A stretch of 64,000 nt of DNA from Rhodanobacter denitrificans. Lineage in GTDB: Bacteria; Pseudomonadota; Gammaproteobacteria; Xanthomonadales; Rhodanobacteraceae. This document shows positions 25,327 to 35,632 of the stretch, piece after piece. Location of the stretch: NCBI GenBank assembly GCA_017848855.1, contig JAFIHF010000036.1, positions 30,954 through 94,953 of the forward strand, given 5' to 3'. The first letter of the stretch is position 1; the number at the start of each line of letters is the position of its first letter. The translations under genes were made by a program, and so were the position numbers. The notes beneath the pieces are model-generated. The model ran no database searches. It saw only the letters and a list, made by a program, of their open reading frames with translations, and was not told where the DNA came from.

Positions 25327-26961
25327 ATGAACGGATTGATGATGCAGCAGCCGCTGCTGGTCGCGTCGCTGCTGACCCACGCCGAGCGGCACCACGCCGA
25401 GCGCGAGATCGTGTCGCGCCGGGTCGAGGGCGACCTCCACCGCTACCGCTTCGCCGACCTCGCCGCGCGTTCGCGCCGCCTGGCCAACGCGCTCGCCACG
25501 CTCGGCATCCGGCCCGGCGAGCGCGTGGCCACGATCGCGTGGAACGGCTACCGCCACGTGGAGCTCAATTTCGCGGTGTCGGGTTCCGGCGCCGTGCTGC
25601 ACACCATCAACCCGCGGCTGCACATCGACCAACTCGCCTACATCGTCGAGCACGCCGACGACCGCGCGATCTTCTTCGACATCACCTTCCTGCCGATCGT
25701 CGAGGCCTTGCAGGCGCGCCTCGCCACGCCCCGTCTGTTCGTGGCGATGTACGACGCGGAACACATGCCGGCCGGACACGACACGCTGCTGTGCTACGAG
25801 CGCCTGATCGACAGCCACGACGACCGCTACGACTGGCCGTCGCTGGACGAAAACACCGCCGCCTCGCTGTGCTACACCTCGGGCACCACCGGCCACCCCA
25901 AGGGCGTGCTGTACAGCCATCGCTCCACCGTGCTGCATTCCTACGCCGGCGCCCTGCCGGATGCGTTCAACTGTTCCGCGCGCGACGCCATCCTTCCGGT
26001 GGTGCCGATGTTCCACGTCAACGCCTGGGGCCTGCCGTTCATCGCCTGCATGGTCGGCGCGAAATTGGTGCTGCCGGGGCCGGCGCTGGACGGCAAGTCG
26101 CTGTACGAGCTGATCGAGGCCGAGCAGGTGACGATGTCCGCCGGCGTGCCCACGATCTGGCAGGGCCTGCTCGCCCAGGTGGCGGGGCGCCGCAACGCGT
26201 TCTCGTCGATGAAGCGCACGGTGGTCGGCGGCGCGCCCTGCCCCACCGCGATGGCGGCGCAGTTCCAGCAGCAGCACGGGGTCGAGGTGCTGCACGCCTG
26301 GGGCATGACCGAGCTGAGCCCGCTGGGCACCGTGTGCAGCTTCAAGCCGCACCAGCTGGCGCTGCCCGAGGAGGCGCGCTACGCGATCCAGGCCAAGCAG
26401 GGGCGCGCCGTGTTCGGCATCGACATGAAGATCGTCGACCCCGACGGCCAGCCGCTGCCGTGGGACGGCGAGGCCGTGGGCGAGCTGCTCGTGCGCGGCC
26501 ACTGGGTGGCCCGCGCCTATTTCGGCGACACCGCCAGCCAGCCGCTGCGCGACGGCTGGTTCCCCACCGGCGACATGGCCCGGATCGACCGCGACGGCTT
26601 CATGCAGATCACCGACCGCAGCAAGGACGTGATCAAGTCCGGCGGCGAGTGGATCAGCTCGATCGACATCGAGAACATCGCCTGCCTCCACCCCGGCGTG
26701 GCCAGCGCCACCTGCATCGGCGTGCGCCACCCGAAATGGGACGAGCGCCCGCTGCTGCTGGTCACCCGCACGCCGGGCAGCACGCTGGGCAAGGACGAGC
26801 TGCTGGCCTTCCTCGACGGCAAGCTGGCGCGCTGGTGGAAGCCGGACGACGTGATCTTCCTGGAGAGCTTCCCGCTGGGCGCCACCGGCAAGGTGCTGAA
26901 GAACAAGCTGCGCGAGCAGTACGGCGCGCACTACGCCGGCGCCGCCGCGCCCCGAAGCTGA
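25327..26961 (+). CDS. Medium/long-chain fatty acid-CoA ligase (AlkK-like)
   Basis: A 544-residue ANL-superfamily enzyme. The ATP-binding P-loop CYTSGTTGHPKG is near residue 182, HAWGMTELSPLG is the A5-type motif, and GWFPTGDMARIDRDG then ITDRSKDVIKSGGEWIS form the hinge. The catalytic Lys is in PLGATGKVLKNKL. The length and the GGEWISSIDIEN motif match AlkK-type medium-chain acyl-CoA synthetases. It activates a carboxylic acid to its CoA thioester. Position right after the DUF1302 gene suggests it acts on what that protein admits. Confidence 0.92.
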   Translation: MNGLMMQQPLLVASLLTHAERHHAEREIVSRRVEGDLHRYRFADLAARSRRLANALATLGIRPGERVATIAWNGYRHVELNFAVSGSGAVLHTINPRLHIDQLAYIVEHADDRAIFFDITFLPIVEALQARLATPRLFVAMYDAEHMPAGHDTLLCYERLIDSHDDRYDWPSLDENTAASLCYTSGTTGHPKGVLYSHRSTVLHSYAGALPDAFNCSARDAILPVVPMFHVNAWGLPFIACMVGAKLVLPGPALDGKSLYELIEAEQVTMSAGVPTIWQGLLAQVAGRRNAFSSMKRTVVGGAPCPTAMAAQFQQQHGVEVLHAWGMTELSPLGTVCSFKPHQLALPEEARYAIQAKQGRAVFGIDMKIVDPDGQPLPWDGEAVGELLVRGHWVARAYFGDTASQPLRDGWFPTGDMARIDRDGFMQITDRSKDVIKSGGEWISSIDIENIACLHPGVASATCIGVRHPKWDERPLLLVTRTPGSTLGKDELLAFLDGKLARWWKPDDVIFLESFPLGATGKVLKNKLREQYGAHYAGAAAPRS

Positions 26962-26995
26962 ACCGATCCGGGCGGGAGAAACCGCGCCCAGCCTG

Positions 26996-27001
26996 TATAA
27001 T
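26996..27001 (+). promoter_or_regulatory. -10 element upstream of the glycine riboswitch
   Basis: A perfect TATAAT lies about 16 bases before the first aptamer stem, where transcription of the gcvP leader should begin. No convincing -35 element is seen at 17-base spacing. Confidence 0.6.
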
Positions 27002-27017
27002 CGCCAGCTGCAAACGC

Positions 27018-27197
27018 ATGGTGGGAGAAGCGGCCGTTCCGTCGGGAGCGCACCGCTGCCGAAGGCGCAACGCCCGTAATCGCTCAGGCCCCATACCATC
27101 CTGCGCAACAGCACTCTGGAGAGAGCGGTTCGATCCGCCGCCGAAGGGGCACGAGGCGCGCCCGCGCGCTTCCAAACTCTCAGGCAAAAGGACAGAG
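27018..27197 (+). promoter_or_regulatory. Tandem glycine riboswitch
   Basis: Two aptamers are visible. Aptamer 1 closes ATGGT (27018-27022) with ACCAT (27095-27099) and contains GGGAGAAGC, GCCGAAGGCGCAACGCCC and GCTCAGGCCCCATACC. Aptamer 2 closes CTCTG (27114-27118) with CAGAG (27193-27197) and contains GGAGAGAGCGG, GCCGAAGGGGCA and CTCTCAGGCAAAAGGACAG. These are the conserved cores of the gcvT RNA motif. Glycine binding normally switches on the cleavage-system gene downstream, here gcvP. Confidence 0.95.
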
Positions 27198-27239
27198 GGG
27201 CGCCCCGCGTGCGGCTCGCACGTTGACTTCGGACGCCCC
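27197..27239 (+). promoter_or_regulatory. Expression-platform hairpin of the glycine riboswitch
   Basis: GGGGCG (27197-27202) can pair with CGCCCC (27234-27239), enclosing an inner stem CGTGCG/CGCACG. The right arm ends 4 bases before the gcvP ATG, and the left arm overlaps the end of the aptamer 2 closing stem. Formation could therefore be mutually exclusive with glycine binding. The leader lacks a clear Shine-Dalgarno sequence. Confidence 0.55.
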
Positions 27240-27243
27240 TGCC

Positions 27244-30165
<2,922 letters not shown>

Positions 30166-30188
30166 GCGCGCGGTACACAGCGACAGCA

Positions 30189-30256
30189 TGTAGGAGCACC
30201 CTGTGCGCGAAAGGAGCCTCGCAAAGAGCCTTTCGCGCACAGGGTGCGCTCCTACA
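30189..30256. repeat. Long inverted repeat (TAGGAGC type) after gcvP
   Basis: Arms 30189-30214 and 30229-30256 are near-perfect inverse copies (TGTAGGAGC... and ...GCTCCTACA, with a shared CCCTGTGCGCGAAAGG core) around a 14-base loop. This element type is dispersed between genes in many gammaproteobacteria. Confidence 0.8.
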
Positions 30257-30262
30257 TCGTTC

Positions 30263-30287
30263 GGCCCCGCCATGCGCGGGGCCTTTT
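30263..30287 (+). terminator. Rho-independent terminator of gcvP
   Basis: GGCCCCGC and GCGGGGCC form an 8-bp stem around CATGC, followed by TTTT. Confidence 0.8.
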
Positions 30288-30295
30288 CGTATGAG

Positions 30296-30350
30296 GAGTG
30301 CGGCCATGGATGGCCGCCCGTTTGATTCTCGCGATCGGGGACGATCGCAA
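30296..30350. repeat. Bipartite hairpin repeat upstream of ovoA
   Basis: Two 7-bp hairpins, GCGGCCA-TGGA-TGGCCGC and GCGATCG-GGGA-CGATCGC, are joined by a linker containing GTTTGAT. A second copy with the same layout, different but compensated stems and a near-identical linker lies inside hflX (47290-47342). Confidence 0.75.
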
Positions 30351-30463
30351 GAGCCAACCAGGTTTGCACATACTTGCGGGCCACACGCCGCCATGCGTGC
30401 CAGAATGCAACTCTCTACCGCGCCTGACGCCCATCCATTCCCCGGGATCGAGAGGTCATCGCC

Positions 30464-32614
30464 TTGAACGCTTCCACGCTTGCCGAACCCGGCCGCCGCA
30501 CCGACGCCGCCACCACACCGCTGCCGCGCAGCCCGAACCTGCACGAGACTGCCCCCGCGCGCATGCGCCAAACGCTGCGCGACTACTTCACCAGCACCTT
30601 CGACCGCTACGAATCGCTGTTCGAGACGCTCGCGGTCGACGCGGCCTGGTACGAGCCGCCGATCACGCTGCGCCATCCGCTGATCTTCTACTACGGCCAC
30701 ACCGCCACGTTCTTCGTCAACAAGCTGCTGTTGGCGCGGATGATCGAGGAGCGCATCGACCCGCACCTGGAATCCGTGTTCGCGGTGGGCGTGGACGAGA
30801 TGAGCTGGGACGATCTCGACGACACGCACTACGACTGGCCGTCCATCGCCGAGGTGCGCGCCTACCGTGCCAAGGTGCGCGCGCTGGTGCTGGGCCTGAT
30901 CGACGCGGCGCCGCTCACGCTGCCGATCGGCTGGGACAACCCGTGGTGGGCCATCGTGATGGGCATCGAGCACGAGCGCATCCATCTGGAAACCTCCTCG
31001 GTGCTGATCCGCCAGCACAAGCTGGCCTACGTGAAGCCGCACCCCGCCTGGCGCCCCTGCACGGAAACGGGCGCGGCACCGGAAAACACGCTGGTGAAGG
31101 TGCCGGCCGGCAAGGTCGCGCTGGGCCGCGACACCGGCAGCGCGCTGTACGGCTGGGACAACGAATACGGCCGCCACGAAGCCGAAGTGCCGGCGTTCGA
31201 GGCCGCGCGCCATCTCGTGAGCAACCGCGAATTCCTCGCCTTCGTCGAGGCTGGCGGCTACGCCCAGCCCGACTGCTGGGACGAAGAAGGCAACGCCTGG
31301 CGCGAGTTCGCGCAGGCCACGCACCCCACGTTCTGGCGCCGCTCGGCGGACGGCTGGAAGCTGCGCCTGCTGACCGAGGAAGTGCCGATGCCGTGGGACT
31401 GGCCGGTGGAGACGAACTACCACGAGGCCAAGGCGTTCTGCCGCTGGAAGTCGGCGCGCAGCGGCCAGCCGGTGCGCCTGCCCACCGAGGACGAGTGGTA
31501 TCGCCTGTACGCCGAAAGCCGGCGCGGTACGCCGGACGGTGCCACGCCGGACGCCAATCTCAACCTCGCGCACTGGGCCTCGTCCTGCCCGGTGCACCGT
31601 TTCGCGCAAGGCGAATTCTTCGACGTCGCCGGCAACGCTTGGCAGTGGACGGAAACCCCGATCTACCCGTTCGAGGGTTTCGCCGTGCACCCGATCTACG
31701 ACGACTTCACCACGCCCTGCTTCGACGGCCGCCACAACCTGATGAAGGGCGGCTCGTGGATCGCCACCGGCAACGAGGCCGAGCCCGGCTCGCGCTACGC
31801 GTTCCGCCGCCACTTCTTCCAGCACGCCGGTTTCCGCTACGTGGTATCCAAGCACCTGAAGCCCGCGCCCGCCTCGCACTACGAGACCGACAAGCTGCTC
31901 AGCGAATACGCCGAGTTCCACTACGGCGACAGCTACTTCGGCGTGCCGAACTTTCCGTGCGCGCTGGTGGAGCTGGCGATCGGTGCGCTCGGCGACGCGC
32001 CGAAGCGCACGGCGCTCGACCTCGGCTGCGCCTCCGGCCGCGCCACCTTCGAACTGGCGCGCCACTTCGGCCACGTCACCGGCGTGGACTTCTCCGCGCG
32101 CTTCATCGGCCAGGGCGTGGCGCTCGCGCGCGGCGACAGCCTGCGCTACCTGCTGCAGGACGAGGGCGAGCTGGTCGAATACAAGTCGCGCAGCCTCGCC
32201 GAGCTGGGCCTCGCGGACACCGCCGCGAAGGTGGAGTTCTGGCAGGGCGATGCCTGCAACCTCAAGCCGCAGTTCACCGGCTACGACTTCATCCTCGCCG
32301 CGAACCTGATCGACCGCCTGTACAACCCCGCGCAGTTCCTCGAATCCATCCACGAACGGCTCAACCCCGGCGGCCTGCTGATGATCGCCTCGCCCTACAC
32401 CTGGCTGGTGGAACACACGCCGCGTGCGGACTGGCTGGGCGGCTTCAAGAAGGACGGCGAGAGCTACACCACGCTCGACGGCCTCGACGCCGTGCTCGGC
32501 GCGCACTTCGAGCGGCTGGGCGCACCGCAGTCGGTACCGTTCGTGATACGCGAGACGCGGCGCAAGTTCCAGCACACCTTGTCCGAGGTGACGCTGTGGC
32601 GGCGGCGGGCGTGA
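30464..32614 (+). CDS. ovoA: 5-histidylcysteine sulfoxide synthase OvoA with fused methyltransferase
   Basis: A 716-residue three-domain protein. An N-terminal DinB-like domain carries the iron motif H170-x3-H174-x-E176 (EHERIHLE). A formylglycine-generating/sulfatase-modifying-like domain ends in LMKGGSWIATGNEAEPGSRY. A C-terminal SAM methyltransferase has LDLGCASG near residue 519. OvoA uses Fe(II) and oxygen to join cysteine to histidine C5 as a sulfoxide, and the fused domain later N-methylates the thiol-histidine. The start is TTG at 30464 with AGAGG upstream. With the next gene it makes a complete ovothiol A pathway. Confidence 0.95.
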   Translation: MNASTLAEPGRRTDAATTPLPRSPNLHETAPARMRQTLRDYFTSTFDRYESLFETLAVDAAWYEPPITLRHPLIFYYGHTATFFVNKLLLARMIEERIDPHLESVFAVGVDEMSWDDLDDTHYDWPSIAEVRAYRAKVRALVLGLIDAAPLTLPIGWDNPWWAIVMGIEHERIHLETSSVLIRQHKLAYVKPHPAWRPCTETGAAPENTLVKVPAGKVALGRDTGSALYGWDNEYGRHEAEVPAFEAARHLVSNREFLAFVEAGGYAQPDCWDEEGNAWREFAQATHPTFWRRSADGWKLRLLTEEVPMPWDWPVETNYHEAKAFCRWKSARSGQPVRLPTEDEWYRLYAESRRGTPDGATPDANLNLAHWASSCPVHRFAQGEFFDVAGNAWQWTETPIYPFEGFAVHPIYDDFTTPCFDGRHNLMKGGSWIATGNEAEPGSRYAFRRHFFQHAGFRYVVSKHLKPAPASHYETDKLLSEYAEFHYGDSYFGVPNFPCALVELAIGALGDAPKRTALDLGCASGRATFELARHFGHVTGVDFSARFIGQGVALARGDSLRYLLQDEGELVEYKSRSLAELGLADTAAKVEFWQGDACNLKPQFTGYDFILAANLIDRLYNPAQFLESIHERLNPGGLLMIASPYTWLVEHTPRADWLGGFKKDGESYTTLDGLDAVLGAHFERLGAPQSVPFVIRETRRKFQHTLSEVTLWRRRA

Positions 32615-32633
32615 AGCGGCTGGCCGCTCTTCT

Positions 32634-32822
32634 CCCCTCCCCCACCGGGGGAGGGGTCGGGGGAGAGGGTTCGGACTTGCCTCTGCGCTTCGCCCCGCCC
32701 GAACCCTCTCCCGGCTGGATTCGCGCCGTCCATGGCGCTCACCCCTGTCGGGGCCGGCTTCGCCGTTCCGCAGGCGCTCCCGCGCCTGCAGGTTGCCACC
32801 CTCTCCCGGAGGGAGAGGGACT
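32634..32822. repeat. Palindrome-rich spacer between ovoA and ovoB
   Basis: The 277-base gap 32615-32891 contains CCCCTCCCCC-ACC-GGGGGAGGGG (32634-32656), a 14-bp inverted repeat GGGAGAGGGTTCGG/CCGAACCCTCTCCC (32661-32674 and 32699-32712) and CCCTCTCCCGGAGGGAGAGGG-type sequence ending near 32822. None has a T tail. No gene is visible here. Confidence 0.7.
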
Positions 32823-32891
32823 CACTGGCCAGCGTCTGCGCACATCGGTGTCTCGCCGCGTAGCTGCCCGACGTGAATCACGAGGCGGCCG

Positions 32892-34058
32892 ATGAGCTTC
32901 GACTTCGACCACCCCATCGATCGCCGCAACACCCACGCGACGAAACTCGACGGCCGCCTGCAGAAGTTCGGCACTACCGACGTCGCGCCGCTGTGGATCG
33001 CCGACATGGATTTCGCCGCGCCGCCGTGCGTGGTCGAAGCGCTGCAGGCACGCGCGCGGCATCCGCTCTACGGCTACACGCAATACCCGGCCAGCCTGTC
33101 CGATGCGCTGGCCGGCTGGTGCGCGCGACGCCATCGCTGGCGCATCGAGTGCGAATGGATCGTGCCGTGCACGGGCGTGCTGGCCTCGCTCTCCGCCGCG
33201 CTGCAGGCGGTGACGGCGCCGGGCGACGCGGTGATCGTGCAGCCGCCGGTCTACAACGGCTTCTTCCACGCCACGAGCGCGAGCGGCCGCAAGCTGGTGT
33301 TCAACCCGCTGCGCGAAAATGGTGGCCGCTACGCGATGGATTTCGCGCAGCTGGAACAGTGCGCGAAGGACGGCGCCCGCACGCTGCTGCTGTGCAACCC
33401 GCACAACCCGGTAGGCCGCGTCTGGAACGAGGCCGAGCTGACCGAACTGCTGCAGCTCGCGCGCCGCCACGGCCTCGCCATCATCAGCGACGAAGTGCAC
33501 GGCGACCTCGCCCTGCCCGGCGCCCGCCACATCCCGCTCGCCACGCTCGCCCGCGCGGACGACCGCATCGTCTCGGTGCTCTCGCCGAGCAAGAGCTTCA
33601 ACCTGCAAGGCCTGGCGCTGTCCGTGCTGGTGGCGCCGCGACCGGATCTGCGCACCGCGCTGGCGCGCAAGGTCGACGACCTGCACCTCGGCGGCGCCGA
33701 GCCGTTCGCGATCGCCGCGGTGGAAGCGGCGTGGTCGCACGGCGACGACTGGCTGGACGCCCTGCTCGCCTACCTCGCCGGCACCCGCGATCTCGTCGCT
33801 GAACGCCTGCGCACGCATCTGCCCGCACTGCGCCTGCAACCGCCCGAGGCCAGCTACCTGCTGTGGCTGGACTGCCGCGCACTGGGCCTGGACGACGCCG
33901 CGCTGCGCGACTTCTTCGTGCGACGCTGCAAGCTCGGCCTCAACCCCGGCACCGACTACGGCCCCGGCGGCAGCGGCTTCATGCGCATGAACATCGGCAC
34001 GCCCAGGCGCAACGTCGAGGCGGCGCTGGAAGCCATGCTCCAACACCTCCCGCCATAG
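32892..34058 (+). CDS. ovoB: PLP-dependent C-S lyase, probable OvoB
   Basis: A 388-residue fold-type I PLP enzyme of the MalY/PatB cystathionine beta-lyase group. The motif ATKLDGRLQKFGTTDVAPLW is at the N-terminus, LLLCNPHNPVGRVW in the middle, and the PLP lysine is K234 (SPSKSFNLQGL). MalY-type lyases cleave cysteine conjugates. Directly after ovoA the expected partner is OvoB, which splits the histidylcysteine sulfoxide to 5-thiohistidine, pyruvate and ammonia. The symbol rests on this context; a general cystathionine beta-lyase (PatB) is the alternative. Confidence 0.8.
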   Translation: MSFDFDHPIDRRNTHATKLDGRLQKFGTTDVAPLWIADMDFAAPPCVVEALQARARHPLYGYTQYPASLSDALAGWCARRHRWRIECEWIVPCTGVLASLSAALQAVTAPGDAVIVQPPVYNGFFHATSASGRKLVFNPLRENGGRYAMDFAQLEQCAKDGARTLLLCNPHNPVGRVWNEAELTELLQLARRHGLAIISDEVHGDLALPGARHIPLATLARADDRIVSVLSPSKSFNLQGLALSVLVAPRPDLRTALARKVDDLHLGGAEPFAIAAVEAAWSHGDDWLDALLAYLAGTRDLVAERLRTHLPALRLQPPEASYLLWLDCRALGLDDAALRDFFVRRCKLGLNPGTDYGPGGSGFMRMNIGTPRRNVEAALEAMLQHLPP

Positions 34059-34108
34059 ATTGCCGCAGCGCCCGGCCGTGGTTCACGATGCCGCCGCCCT
34101 TGGCCAGC

Positions 34109-34136
34109 TTGCAAAATAACCCTCAAAGGGTAATAT
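34109..34136 (+). promoter_or_regulatory. mqsRA promoter with operator palindrome
   Basis: TTGCAA (34109-34114) and TAATAT (34131-34136) are 16 bases apart. The spacer contains AACCCT-CAA-AGGGT (34118-34131), an inverted repeat like the AACCTxxxAGGTT operator bound by MqsA in other bacteria. Binding there would block RNA polymerase. Confidence 0.82.
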
Positions 34137-34142
34137 CCGGTC

Positions 34143-34445
34143 ATGGAGAAAAGCTCGCCGCACTACGCGCTTGCCGCGATGCAGGAAGCCGTGGCGGCGG
34201 CGGGCATCAATGCATTCACATTGACGGCATTGCGTGGCGGCGCGGCGCTCGGGCTCACGACAGCGGAAATGCTGGCCGTGATAGCCAGGCTTGGTCGCCG
34301 CGACTTTTACAAGTCGATGACCACCTACCACGACCATCGCGTATGGCAAGACGTGTATCACGCCACCTGCCCGAACGGATGCACCGCCTACATCAAGCTG
34401 ACGCTGGTGGCCGAGCGCGTCGTGATCCAGTTCAAGGAGAAATGA
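34143..34445 (+). CDS. mqsR: Type II toxin MqsR, mRNA interferase
   Basis: A 100-residue RelE/YoeB-fold toxin. It matches MqsR at the N-terminus (MEKSSPHYALAAMQEAV), in the conserved DFYKSMTTYHDHRVWQDVYH block and at the FKEK C-terminus. Family knowledge: MqsR is a ribosome-independent endoribonuclease cutting mainly at GCU. It is encoded before its antitoxin, as in E. coli, with one base between stop and next ATG. The core includes the expected catalytic Lys, Tyr and Arg side chains. Confidence 0.95.
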   Translation: MEKSSPHYALAAMQEAVAAAGINAFTLTALRGGAALGLTTAEMLAVIARLGRRDFYKSMTTYHDHRVWQDVYHATCPNGCTAYIKLTLVAERVVIQFKEK

Positions 34446-34446
34446 C

Positions 34447-34839
34447 ATGAAAATCTGTGGTGAGTGCGGCAGTCGCCACCTCGTGGCCTTCGCCCACGAA
34501 ACCTTGCTGGCCGGAGCCACCCGCGTGCCCGGCTTGTCCGGGGTGCGCTGCGCGGAATGCGGCGAGACCTACCTGGATGCCGCCAGCCAGGCACGCTACG
34601 CCGCCGCGCTCGATGCCGCCGTGCTGGCCCAGCGGCAAGAGGAACAGGCCATGCTGGTGCGCGTGCGCCGCAAGCTGAAGCTGAGCCAGCGCGAAGCCGC
34701 ACGACTGACGGGCGGCGGCCACAACGCATTCAGCCGCTACGAACGCGGCGAGGTCCGGCCCCTGCCCGCGGTGGTGAACCTGTTCCGGTTGCTGGACAAG
34801 CATCCGGAGATGCTGGGCGAACTGGTGCCGCACGCGTAA
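34447..34839 (+). CDS. mqsA: Antitoxin MqsA
   Basis: A 130-residue two-domain antitoxin. The N-terminal zinc domain has C4-x2-C7 (CGEC) and C35-x2-C38 (CAEC). The C-terminal Xre helix-turn-helix has LKLSQREAARLTGGGHNAFS then RYERGEV, the MqsA DNA-recognition element. AAGGAG lies 7 bases before the ATG, inside the end of mqsR. It neutralises MqsR through the zinc domain and represses the operon through the palindrome in the promoter. Confidence 0.95.
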   Translation: MKICGECGSRHLVAFAHETLLAGATRVPGLSGVRCAECGETYLDAASQARYAAALDAAVLAQRQEEQAMLVRVRRKLKLSQREAARLTGGGHNAFSRYERGEVRPLPAVVNLFRLLDKHPEMLGELVPHA

Positions 34840-35014
34840 CGTGGGGTAAGGAATTCCTGCCATCGCGCCGAGCGAGGAATTGGCCCCAGCCCTGTTCCCT
34901 TGGGGGCATTGATGCCACGCTGAACTGATGCCGTTCACCAACGCCAACGATGGCTTTGGCCCACAGCAATCGTTCGGAAGTGCACTCTGACCCGGGTTTC
35001 AGGAGAGGAAGGAT

Positions 35015-35467
35015 ATGGCGCTCAAACGCATGGACAACGTCCTTGTCGTTGTCGACGACCTTGAAGCCACCAAGGCGTTCTTCATCGAACTTGGCCTCAC
35101 GCTGGAGGGCGAATCGACAGTCGAAGGGCCTTTGGTCGGCCAACTGATCGGGCTCGAGGATGTCCGCGCCACGCTCGCGATGATGCGGACTCCCGAGGGA
35201 CAGGGAATCGAGCTGGACAAGTTCCACACGCCCGATGCGATCAGGTTCGGCCCCGTGAACGCACCAGTGAACACGCTGGGCCTCCGTCGCATCATGTTCG
35301 CCGTCGATGACATCGACGCGGTCGTCGCGCACATGTGCGCGCACGGGGCCGAGCTGATTGGCGACATGCGCTACGGGGACACATACCGCCTGGCCTACAT
35401 CCGGGGCCCCGAGGGCATCATTGTCGGGCTCGCCGAGCAGCTCGACAGCGGCATGCCCGGCGCATGA
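35015..35467 (+). CDS. VOC-family (glyoxalase/bleomycin-resistance-like) protein
   Basis: A 150-residue protein with two beta-alpha-beta-beta-beta modules: MDNVLVVVDDLEATKAFFIE and later RRIMFAVDDIDAVVAHM, ending in IRGPEGIIVGLAEQL. This is the vicinal-oxygen-chelate fold. Family members include dioxygenases, isomerases and drug-binding proteins; the metal ligands do not point to glyoxalase I. AGGAGAGGAAGG precedes the ATG. It is a single gene after a 175-base spacer with no recognisable element, and ends at a bidirectional terminator. Confidence 0.82.
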   Translation: MALKRMDNVLVVVDDLEATKAFFIELGLTLEGESTVEGPLVGQLIGLEDVRATLAMMRTPEGQGIELDKFHTPDAIRFGPVNAPVNTLGLRRIMFAVDDIDAVVAHMCAHGAELIGDMRYGDTYRLAYIRGPEGIIVGLAEQLDSGMPGA

Positions 35468-35587
35468 TCCTCCATCGGGCAGACAGCCTCCGGCCAGCAA
35501 GACGGCAGGCACTTCAAGGCGGGTGAGCAGCGACCACCGAAAGCCCGGCCAGGCAGCACCGAAGTCCCCAGTACGGCAACCCAAAAA

Positions 35588-35611
35588 CAAGGCCCCGCAT
35601 GCGGGGCCTTG
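35588..35611. terminator. Bidirectional terminator between VOC and M1 peptidase genes
   Basis: A perfect 24-base palindrome (AAGGCCCCGC/GCGGGGCCTT core) lies between convergent genes. On the minus strand it is followed by TTTTTGG, so it terminates the peptidase gene well; the plus-strand tail is weaker. Confidence 0.85.
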
Positions 35612-35632
35612 TCGTGTCGCTGGCCGATAGAC

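Noticed and set aside
32634-32656. Terminator after ovoA
   Set aside because: The 10-bp stem is strong but has no T tail and belongs to a chain of similar palindromes, so I list it as a repeat.
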